The translations under genes were made by a program, and so were the position numbers. Shown piece after piece: positions 22,564 to 32,399 of a stretch of DNA of 64,000 nt; position 1 is the first letter of the stretch, and every line of letters begins with the position of its first letter. Origin of the DNA: Melastoma dodecandrum (lineage: Eukaryota > Streptophyta > Magnoliopsida > Myrtales > Melastomataceae); assembly GCA_029817715.1 (NCBI GenBank), contig JARUPY010000169.1:41179-105178 (forward strand), given 5' to 3'. Below the pieces are notes generated by a model. The model worked only from the letters and a program-made list of their open reading frames with translations, made no database searches and was not told where the DNA came from.

Positions 22564-24370
22564 CTGAAAAAAAACAACGGGGGATGTTAACGATTTTACG
22601 AGTCTAAAATGAAAAGCTATGAAAATTAACCGAGAACCAATGCTGGGGATGGTGTCTGTAGCAAGGTGCTCATCTAGTCGCTGTAGCAATTGCTTAAGAC
22701 TAGTACCTAAGCTGTGCCTCTTCCAAGGCTCCTCATATTTGGCAGACTTGTATTATCTAAATTCGTCGTTCATTAAAAAAGAATTCTTCGTCTTAAGAAG
22801 AATGAAGTCGCTCACACATCACGGGGTCCCCCTCCCCAAAATCCAATAGAAACATCACCAATCCCAGGAAAATTCCAACGAACTAAATGATGCCCAAAAG
22901 GAAAAAAAAACAAACCATCGAAACGGGAAACGACGGCACTGATCAAAGCGGCATCCGAAAGAAGGGGAGTATAAAAAAACATTGGGGGAGAGGCGGGATA
23001 TGGAGAATACATATTGGGGGAGGTTGGAATTATGGGTTATGGAGCATACAGACGCTCCAATCAGCCAGACAGAAAACCTTAAAAGATGCGTCACACACAC
23101 GATCCAATGCAGAAAAAGAGGCAAATTGTCATAGTGGCGTCAAGTGTTGTACCTTGGAAGAAGAGAGGCCGGATTTCGACTTCACGAGACCGGAGGACGA
23201 TGGGATTGGGCCGATCAGCGTGCTAGGCGGATGGGGAAAAGAACGCATGAAAAAGACGGAAAAAAAATATAAAGTAATAGGGTTCGAACCCCTTACCTAT
23301 TAGTTGGGTAATAAAATTTGAACCATTTAGACTATTAAATATTTTTTGTTCATATAGGCTTGCGAATAGTTCTAATAAAAATTTTAAGGCTCGAGCTCGA
23401 GCTCGTTTACATTCGAGTCGAGCCCGAGCTCGAGCTTTTCTCAAGCCGTTTGCGAACCGTTCTCGAACCGTTCTGATTATTTACACCCCTACCTGAGGCC
23501 ATAGCCAACTACCAGCTGAAAACGCCATACCAGGGAAGAATAACGAGGGTGATCCGATCGGCCCGACACTGCATACTCTACAGGAGCTTCAGGACACAAC
23601 GCTTGGCTCTTTGCTTTCGGTGCTGAAGCAGCACTGCAACCCGCCTCAGAGGCGGTTCCCTCTCGAGAAGGGTGTCCCTCCTTCATGGTGGCCAACCAGG
23701 ACCGAGGACTGGTGGCTGCAGCTTGGGTTGCCGAAGGAGCAGGGTACTCCACCATATAAGAAGCCGCACGATCTGAAGAAAGCATGGAAGGTCGGCGTCC
23801 TCACAGCCGTCATCAAGCACATGTCCCCAGACATTGCCAAGATCCGGAAGCTCGTGATGCAGTCTAAATGCTTGCAGGATAAGATGACCGCCAAGGAAAG
23901 TGCAATGTGGCTCACGATAATAAACCAAGAGGAGGTGCTGGCTCGGAGCTTTACCCCGACTTGTGCCCTATGTCGGCCAAAGGAGGGAGCAGTTCTCTTG
24001 TTATGAATGAGTTCGCCGAGTATGACTTGGAAGGGCCAGACGACGAGCAGAGCTTCGTGCGCGAGGCGAAGCTGGAGAATCTTGCGATTCCGTTTCCAGG
24101 AGAGAAATTTCCGATTCGGCTGTCCTGTTTCTTGCTCAATAAGGGCAAAGCCATCACGAGCTTTGACATGGGCCAAAAGAGGAAGCCATCTGGGGATTTC
24201 AATCCGACAACCATGGAGATCGATCACAAGTTATATACCTGTGAGTCCCTTCAGTGCCCATGCAGGGAGCCACAGCTCGCTTTTCACGACAAGGCTTCGC
24301 AGGACAACCACTGGCAGAATTGTCCATATCGTAGCCATCCAACCTTGCAATTCCGATCTACGGAGTTTCC

Positions 24371-26608
24371 TGTAACGACCCGGAATTTTCGGAAATGAAA
24401 TATATTATTTTGACTAGACGGGTTGACTAGAAATAGCACGTTTGACTGAGTCAAATCCGACGTGGCGCGAGAGTTTAATATTTTCGTTGTCCGAGGACGT
24501 TAATATCGAATGTTATCGAAACTTTAAATTTGATTTCGTGTGATTACGTCACGTGGGAAAGGGGACGCCTGGACCTAAACGGAATCGAATTTGAGTAGCG
24601 ATAACGTTTGTATAACGTCACGGATTTACTCGGAACAAGGTTGTCAATAATAATTAATTTACGATATTGAGTTTAGTATGAGAGGAGGTTGCAGACACAA
24701 CTTTCGATTCGTGTTATGATGCCTTATACTACGACCGGAGAGGCTACTAGATAAGAAATCGATGAACGGAGTCCTCGACCTCATAGGGATTGTCGGTAAA
24801 GATTAGGCTGAATGATTGTAAGGGGGGAACAGACAGCCCATAACCAGGCAGCCCACAAACCCATGTCAGGCAAATGACAACGGCACAGAGCACGAAGGGG
24901 TAATGTTTCTTATCCTTCCCTCAGCCACACACGTTTGGGGGAGATGAGTTCTAAAAGGATTCAGAGGAAATTCACTCAGGGAGAGGAGAAGGGGTTTTGT
25001 CACAAGGAGTGAGCGAAGGGCGACCGGTTCGGCATTCTTGCTCAGGAGGGTTGCGCACGGCGCGGCGACCGAGTCACAGCAGGGGACGGACGAAACACCC
25101 GGGGAAAGTGTGGCATTGCGGGCGAATCGTTTAGGAAGGGGACGTTGTCTCGGAGGAGAGCGAACAGAAGTACGTTCTCACCCCCCCTCCCCTGTTGGTT
25201 CTGTCTTGATTGTTCCTTCCGGCTGAATGTGTGGGGGTAGGAGTCCTAGGGGAGGGTCGGGTAGGTTGGTTCGGTCTCGTCTGAGTCGACGGGTTGCTGA
25301 ATGTGCGTATGCCCTTTCTTCTCCCACCTCTGTCCGTGTTCAGTCTTCGTCGTGCTTGCGTACGTCTTACTCCCTCCTTGGTCCTCTGTTCTCGGTCGTC
25401 TTCGTCTTTGTTGTTCCTGACGATTTGAACACTTGTCCTGTGCGTGGGTCCGAGTGTCCATTGAGTAAGTGCGTCCCTTGATTTCATGAATGCGTTAAGG
25501 GTTGGGAATCATAGTCCTTTACATTGCGATGGTTGGGAATTGTTGCCATTCTTCACTGTGGCTACAATAATGAGTGTGAATTGGGTTCCCGAGCAACAAA
25601 TTGGAAATTGAAGATTAGAAATCAATGGCACGTGTTCAGCTTGATGATTGCTCCATTCTTTGGTGCCTTTGATAAATCAATTATTGTGGTTGTGATAAGG
25701 AAATTGAAATTGTCCTTGAGGTAAACGAATTCGAGATTTCTGCTGAGGACTGCTACTTTTAGTTGACTGGATGAGTTAATGGTTTCGTCCCTGCTGGCAT
25801 CTGATTTCCTTAATGCTGTTGGTCGGCTATTAATCTATCTGATAAATTCCGTGGGACGTATGGTGAAATCCGGATGGTTATGATGCCTTGTGGAGGATAT
25901 GAGGTAAGGTGTGGGTGAATTGTCACTGGAATCCTCCATTACCGTAAATTAGAAATGCCAGAGCCGTTTTGCTGAGAAATTTCGATGTTTTCGCATGAGG
26001 TGGAGGTCGAACCCACTAGCACTGCGGTGCGTACCCGGCTGTAATGTCGGAGGAGAACGGAAGGGTGGCAACACTCGCGGTTGCACCTGTCGCCGTTTCC
26101 CGGGCGCTCCCGGAGGAGTGGATGGGGACGCACTGTAATGGTCCTGGCATCCGGTGGAAGTGTTGTTATGGTGAGGAAGGAATCAGGGAAGTCGTATTTA
26201 TTATTTTGTGATTGTTAGTAATTTTTGTTATGCGTACTGCTTTTACGCGTGATGAATTTAAGTTGATGTGTTCCTGTTGAATGATATTATTTATCCGCAT
26301 CGCTCTAATTCCTGTGGCTTGGATGCATAGTGGCAATAAACTGTTTTCCAAATGGATGCACGCTAGGATGATGTTAGGGGTCACACGACCTTTCGCATGT
26401 GCATGGGTGGGGCGTACCAGCGTTTATCGCTGACCCCCCCTTAGTTCTTTAGCGCAGGTAGATAGGTACACTTCGGCACTGAAGGATTGAAGAAGAGGGA
26501 TCGAGACATTCGCGGGTGAGGACTTTAAGTTGTTGGCTTCCGTTACGCTGACTGGTCAAGAGCAGTTAAATAATTTGCGAAATTTTTGTACTAATGCTGG
26601 TCTTTACA
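24371..26608 (+). mobile_element. Solo-LTR-like element with exact 5-bp TSD inside EIL
   Basis: It begins TGTAACGACCCGG and ends GGTCTTTACA (5-bp inverted ends TGTAA/TTACA). It is flanked by TTTCC at 24366-24370 and 26609-26613. Removing it with one TTTCC joins ...ACG GAG TTT CC to A CAC CAA GAT GTG, which restores the EIL frame. The TGTAACGACCC opening is typical of LTRs of plant Ty3/gypsy chromoviruses such as Tekay/Del. That family name is recollection, not a search result. No coding sequence and no second LTR were found inside its 2238 bp, so it is most likely a solo LTR left by recombination. Confidence 0.88.
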
Positions 26609-27206
26609 TTTCCACACCAAGATGTGAAGCCTGTGGTTTTTCCTCGGACTTATCTCCAATCCAAGCAACCGGTTCTGATCATTGGTTCGGTTTCTACTCC
26701 CGTTGACCTGACGGGGTTCCGGACGATGGACAGAATGCCATTATGCATCTCTTGTCCACGTACGAATCGAACACTCTGGTGGACAGAAACATGCTCCCCG
26801 GCAACATCATCGTCATGGACTTGGACAACCAGACCAACCGTCCTCTTCAGAAGCTCCAACTTCAGCCGCAGCAGCAAAACAATAGCTTCCGCAACCCATG
26901 CATTATTAGAGAAAGGCCTATGCAGCCGCCGGTGTTCAGGCCTTGCCAGCTCGAGGCCATACCTCCACCGGCAGCACAACACCGCCAATTCTTCGCCAGG
27001 GGTGATGCACATTTAGACCAAACAACAAGCCCTTGAATCCTCTCCCCCCGGACACCATCCCACACAACCTCAACAACAATGGGAACCCCCGGTTCACCAT
27101 AGGGCCCGCTTTCGATATCACGACCTCGGACTGTAAGGACAGAATGTTGTCGAGAATCATCGAAGGGATGCCTAAACAGGAACCGCCCTTAGTCTGGTTC
27201 CAGTGA

Positions 27207-28200
27207 TCAATCATCATTTTTTCCATAGCTCCCCCTCCTCACTCTCGTTAGCAAGAAAGGAGCAGGAATCATCAATCCAAATGTGAAAACCGTAACGTTT
27301 GTTCAGTTGCCCGCTCGGTTTTCAGAGCTCCGCTCCGACTAAACCGGACTCGACCCGGGTAAGACACTTGGTTATGGTAGATGGGTCTGTTCACCTTTTT
27401 CTTTGGACAATAGACTTTTTAGTATGGGATTGTTAAGGATGTAATAGAGGCCCCCAAAAAAAGGAAAAGCAAAGGGGTTCCTGATATCTGTCGTTTCTAC
27501 TAGGATTTGCGTTATCTTCACATCTAGGTTGGGGATGAGGACGAAGCATGAGGAAGACTTCGATTATCCAGAAGTGGAACTTCTACTGCTTCCAATTTCT
27601 TTAATGATCTCCCTCCCCCCTACCCCATTTATATTAATTCAGGTTGGATGGGAAATTGACATTGGATCTTGTTTTGTTATGATATAAGTCCTGGGTTTGA
27701 GATTGGTTTAATATTTTATTATCCTTAATCACCACCAAAAACTAATAAAAAAACACAAACTGTTTTCAATATGAAGGAGAAGGAGAGGGTGTGATTGAAT
27801 TATTTGGATGGTGGTGTCAAAGACATGGGTTTGATCATCTCTTGATGAACAGCTCCCCCCCACACTCCCACCAGCTGTCGTTGTTTTTATGTGGAATTCG
27901 AATATATATACATATATTAAGAAAATAAATGAAGATTACATTGCATGTGCCCTAAACCTAAGCCCGTGTTATAATTGGGTCCAATTAGGCCCATATAGAA
28001 GGTGATGATGATGGCCCAGAATGAAGTCCCCCTCGACTCTTTCGGTAATTTACCACCCGTGGAGGGTTTTCTTACATACACGCATCGATACATCGTAATA
28101 TAGAAGACACGAGGGAAAGAGGATGGAACGGGAGTAAACGACAAGAGAAGAGGAGGAGTCAGAAGACCCAAATTCATTGCATTCCCCCTCCTCCCCTAAA
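27207..28200 (+). other. EIL 3' flank and intergenic spacer
   Basis: There is no supported gene. The first part should be the EIL 3'UTR. Later parts contain C- and T-rich stretches and an A+T patch near 27900. Short open frames here show no protein likeness. Confidence 0.4.
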
Positions 28201-29142
28201 AAAGAGAGAGAGAGAAAGGGATTTTATTACAAAACCAATCAAACCCCCAGATCCACCCACATCTACCCCTCCACATCATTGTTTTAATGATCACATGAAG
28301 AAGAAACTCAATAGTTGTCATGATGCATGATGATTGGTGGTAGTGGTGGTGGTGGTGCCCCACACACACTTGAGCACCAAATTGTTGTTTTGTATCCATC
28401 TGCATCTCCATCTGCTCCCTCCCCACAACACACATCATTTCATTCAATTCCCCCCCTCCCTCCCTCCCAACATTCACCAAACAAAGTCTGTCTTATATTT
28501 CCACTAATTGCATCCCCCCAACCCAAAGCATAAAGACAACAACTGATCACTTATATGTTTTCTTTTTTTGGGTATTTAAGGGATCACTCTAAAAGGCAAA
28601 AGTCCCCCGAGAATCTCTTTGAATCTGATAATATCAATTCAGTTGTTTACTGATTTTCTTACAGAGAGAGGTATTGTTAATCGCACGGCTGTATCATTAC
28701 TGGGCATTGTACTTCCCCTCCCTTAACAACCCCCCCCCCCCCTCGAAATGATAGACTATCCAGACACTCAATTCCCCAGAACTTCTCGGGCTTGAAGAGG
28801 TTCTGCAATCGATGTTCTGGCATTGCTGCTGTTTCCTTTTTTAATTAAAGATTTGATTTTTTTTTCTTTGTTGTCCTTCTGGGTTGGGTTGCTTGAAAAA
28901 GGCCAAACTTTTCCTCACCTTTGACTGATCTCACCTAATCTTCATCCCCACACACACAAATTTCCCTTTTTGATGGGTTGCGTTTGATTTGATTACTGGT
29001 CTCGTTCCTTTTTGGCTGCATCTGTGGGCAAGTAAAGTTGCCAGCTTTGAGTCTCAGTTAAGGAATTTGGGTTGCATTTTCTCTCTGTTTTTGGTTCACT
29101 CCCATGTGGTTTGAAGCTCCATCTGGTTGAGTTGGTGAAGGA
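28201..29142 (+). promoter_or_regulatory. Promoter and 5' leader region of the LRR pseudokinase gene
   Basis: The region contains a (GA)n tract at 28204-28217, C-rich runs (a 14-C run near 28729-28743) and a CT-rich leader before the ATG at 29143. A GAGAGA tract at 28664-28670 and long T runs near 28560 and 28858 are visible. I cannot fix the transcription start. C-runs of this length are also prone to sequencing error. Confidence 0.4.
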
Positions 29143-32100
29143 ATGTGGGTGATCTGCTTGACGATATGCCTGCTCCTCCTCCTCCCCCAGTTCGGGGTCA
29201 ATGTGGTGATTGGTGCTGGTGGGAGTGAGTTGAACGCACTTCTTGAGCTCAGCAAGGGTATCCAGAAGGACCCATCTGGTCTGGTCCTAGGTTCATGGAA
29301 GGGTGGCGGTGATTCCAACTCCTCATCCTCCTTGGGTTCTGGTTCTGATGGGTGCCCTCGGGATTGGTACGGTGTTAGTTGTAGTCAAGGCCATGTTACT
29401 TCCATTGATGTCGGCAATCTGGGTTTGGTTGGTGAATTGAGTCTCGGTAGTTTGAGCCACCTCCCCATGCTGAGCAACTTCTCGGTCGCCAACAACGAGC
29501 TGACGGGGAATGTTTCGGAGATCGGCACTGGGCTTGCTTCATTGAGTTACCTGGATTTGCACGGCAATGGGTTCTCCGGGGATGTGTCAAGGCTTCTGTC
29601 GATGTTGGGAGAGATTGTTTATGTCGATCTTAGCAGGAACCGGTTCTCTGGGTCGCTCGACTTGGTGCTCAGTGACTCGACCTTTGTTTCGTCCATTCGT
29701 TATCTGAATGTTAGCTACAATAGTTTGGAGGGGGGGCTGTTTCCGCATGATGGGATGCCGTACTTCGACAGCTTGGAGGCGTTCGATGCGAGTAACAACC
29801 GGTTAGAGGGCAAGATACCTTCTTTTAACTTTGTCTTGTCGCTTCGGGTTCTTCGACTTGGAAACAATCAGTTTTCTGGTGCCCTGCCGCAAGCACTTCT
29901 GCAAGAGAGCTCCACGGTCCTGTCCGAACTGGATCTCAGCTCTAATCAGCTCGAAGGTAATCTGGAACGCGTAGTAATGGCTTACTCAGTCGTAGTTTGT
30001 CAGTAAATTCCTTAATGTCTTGCCCCATTTGCAGGTCCTGTCGGAAGCATTGCTTCTGCAACGCTTACGAAGCTTAACCTGTCTTCAAACAGATTATCCG
30101 GCCCCTTGCCCCCTACAATTGGGCATTGCGCCATTATAGACTTGAGCTATAATGATCTATCGGGGAACTTGTCCCGTATCGAAGGCTGGGGAAATTATGT
30201 GGAGACCATTCAATTGAGTTCGAACTCGTTGACAGGAATGTACCCGGTCCAGACCCCTCAGTTCACTCGGCTGACTTCGCTCGAGATATCAAACAACATG
30301 CTTGAGGGACCTCTTCCATTGGTGTTAACTACTTATCTGGAACTGAAAAGGCTTGATCTTAGTCTGAACAGGCTCAGTGGATCCCTTCTTCCGGGTCTAT
30401 TCAACTCAACCAATCTGGTGGAGCTCAACCTATCAGGAAATGGCTTCAGCGGTCCAATACCCATCAAGGACGCTATGAATGTGTCCTCGCCTGACCATTC
30501 TCAAAATATCATCCTTGCTTTTCTTGACTTGTCGAGAAATGCCTTAAGCGGCCCTGTTCCTCAAGGCATCGACAGACTGCATAACTTACTGTCCATCAAC
30601 CTGTCTCGGAATAATTTTGACGGGAGGCTGCCGGAGAATCTTCCGGGTGATCTGACAGGATTTGATGTCTCCTATAATAATTTCTCTGGAGTGGTACCGG
30701 AAAATTTACAGAGATTTCCGGCTTCGTCGTTCCGTCCAGGGAATTTGATGCTGATCCTTCCCGATTCATCTTCACCAAATGGGGCCGACGAAATGTATTT
30801 GAGGGGCCATAACCATAAGATAGGATCCATCGTCAAGATAGCTCTCGTAGTTGGGTTGATTGGAAGTGTGGGAGTTATCGCCCTTCTATGCTTTGTTCTG
30901 TACTACAGCAGGCTTCTGAAGGAGAAGAAACGGGAGAACCCGACTGCGAAACACAAAGGTAAAGGACACACGCCACAGGATTTCCCGATCCGTACTGTGA
31001 ACAATAGTGACATCCCCCCTACTTCGGAAGTTGGGTCTGAGGTCAAGCTACAGGCCGACTCAATGACTCAAAAGGTTCTTCCTTCTGCGGAAGGGAAAGA
31101 CGAAGCTGCGACTTCTCCACTGTATTTGCTCTCTCTAAATCCATCTCCGTGTCCTTCTGAAATCCAACACCCAACCGAGACACCCAGCTCTATTAAAATA
31201 TGTTCCCCGGATAAATTGCACGGGGATTTGCATATATTCAATGGCTCATTTCAGTTTACCGTGAAAGAGCTTTCTCGTGCTCCAGCAGAAGTTCTGGGTA
31301 GGAGCTGCCACGGTTCCTTGTATAAGGCCAGACTTGACTGCGGCCGCACCGTGGCCGTGAAATGGCTGAGGGAGGGCATTGCGAAAACGAAGAAGGAATT
31401 CGCAAGGGAGGTCAAGAAGCTTGCGAGCATAAAGCATCCGAATCTAGTTTCCATCGAGGGATATTACTGGGGACCGCGGGAGCATGAGAAGCTGCTCATA
31501 TCGAATTACATTGATGCCGCTAGCTTGGATCACTACCTTCATGGTAAGACTGGCTTACTTTGTTCTTGGTTGCCAAATTTCAATCTTGTTATGTGACTGT
31601 GCATCCCTTTCCAGATCCAGAGCCGGGAATGCTATCCGAGCTATCTCTGGAGATGCGGCTGAAGATCTCCCTAGAAGTGGCAGGCTGCTTGAACTTCCTG
31701 CACAATGAGACAGCAATACCTCACGGGAACTTGAAATCGACCAACATCTTGCTGGGAACGCCCAACTTCGATGCCCTCCTTACGGACTACAGCCTCCATC
31801 GTGTAATGACGCCAGCCGGCACCACCGAACAAGTCCTAAACTCCGGCGCACTCGGTTACCGGCCACCAGAGTTTGCTAGCTCCAGCAAACCGTGCCCATC
31901 TCTCAAAAGCGACGTCTATGCATTCGGTGTAATACTGTTAGAGATCTTAACTGGTCGTAGCCCAGGGGAGATAGTCTGTGGGGAATCAGGGATGGTTGAT
32001 CTCACCGACTGGGTAAGACTAATGGAAGGGAAAGGCCGTTCAGCCGAGTGCTTCGATAGACGGATCACCACAACGACACAACTTTCCAAAGACCGCCTCT

Positions 32101-32210
32101 CATATACCCTCGACGGAATGCTGCAGATTGCTCTCGGGTGCATTCTCCCAGCCTCTGAGAGACCCGATATTAAGACGGTGTTCGATGGTATTTCTTCATT
32201 GCAGCTATAA
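29143..32210 (+). CDS. LRR receptor-like pseudokinase, SIRK1 (At5g10020) / At2g27060 type, three exons
   Basis: Exons 29143-29956, 30035-31543 and 31615-32210 (introns 78 and 71 bases, GT-AG) give 972 residues with no stop. In order: signal peptide (1-25, ICLLLLLPQF), LRR N-cap CPRDWYGVSC, LRRs to about residue 520 with N-glycosylation sites, a transmembrane helix at about 538-562 (IALVVGLIGSVGVIALLCFV), a Ser/Pro-rich juxtamembrane segment, and a kinase-like domain from about 678. It is a predicted pseudokinase. The VAVK lysine is kept (K714), but the glycine loop reads GRSCHGS, HRD is HGN (811-813) and DFG is DYS (832-834). It is a plasma-membrane receptor or co-receptor. SIRK1 in Arabidopsis answers sucrose and acts on aquaporins with a partner kinase, so transferring that role is inference. 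It is shorter than the roughly 1048-residue Arabidopsis protein, mainly by about two LRRs near residue 135. It lies 1.9 kb after EIL on the same strand, an arrangement also seen in Arabidopsis. Confidence 0.93.
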
Positions 32211-32333
32211 CGGGGTGTTTCTAACAGCTTAGATAGAGCAGTATCGTTGATCTTGTGCCTAAGTTCCTCCTGGTTTTTTCTTTTATATTTTGCATCTGGA
32301 TTCACATCCTAATTGATTTGGATGATTTGACAG

Positions 32334-32339
32334 AATAAA
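32334..32339 (+). terminator. Polyadenylation signal after the LRR pseudokinase
   Basis: AATAAA lies 124 bases after the stop codon, in T-rich sequence; the position suits a plant near-upstream element. Confidence 0.5.
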
Positions 32340-32399
32340 GATCCTTACGTAGATATGGTCGGTACTTGGTTGGGGATACACAAATTATCATTGTCCTAA

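Larger units (their letters stand above)
19704..23491 (-). mobile_element. hAT transposon with exact 8-bp TSD inside EIL
   Basis: The ends are TAGGGGTGTAAA and TTTACACCCCTA, a 12-bp perfect terminal inverted repeat. Both flanks carry CCTGAGGC (19696-19703 and 23492-23499), the 8-bp duplication made by hAT transposases. Subterminal GAGCTCGAGCTCG repeats occur at both ends (19745-19920 and 23390-23440). They are the likely transposase-binding arrays of this family. The element holds an almost complete transposase gene on the minus strand. Length is 3788 bp. Confidence 0.95.
19276..27206 (+). pseudogene. EIN3/EIL ethylene-response transcription factor, disrupted by hAT and LTR insertions
   Basis: EIN3/EIL proteins are nuclear DNA-binding activators at the end of the ethylene pathway and are normally intronless in the coding part. 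Three blocks read as one gene. Block 19276-19703 has [38 protein letters not shown] and [18 protein letters not shown]. Block 23492-24370 has [36 protein letters not shown] and IYTCE-like LYTCESLQCPC. Block 26609-27206 runs DVKPVVFP to the end PKQEPPLVWFQ. Removing the hAT and the LTR (and one TSD copy of each) rejoins the codons exactly, giving about 630 codons, the usual EIN3 length. Four one-base frameshifts remain, near 23537, 23945, 26718 and 27022. The start ATG gives MCGDLDFL, matching the family's MCGxxDF opening. In this sequence no intact protein can be made. Confidence 0.93.

Noticed and set aside
23272..23300. tRNA-like GGTTCGAACCCC phrase
   Set aside because: It resembles a B box, but no A box, acceptor stem or anticodon arm fits upstream. 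It lies inside the hAT, and the phrase is common in plant repeats.
23646..24227. 193-codon open frame on the minus strand
   Set aside because: Antisense to well-supported EIL coding sequence; a shadow of the G+C-rich gene.
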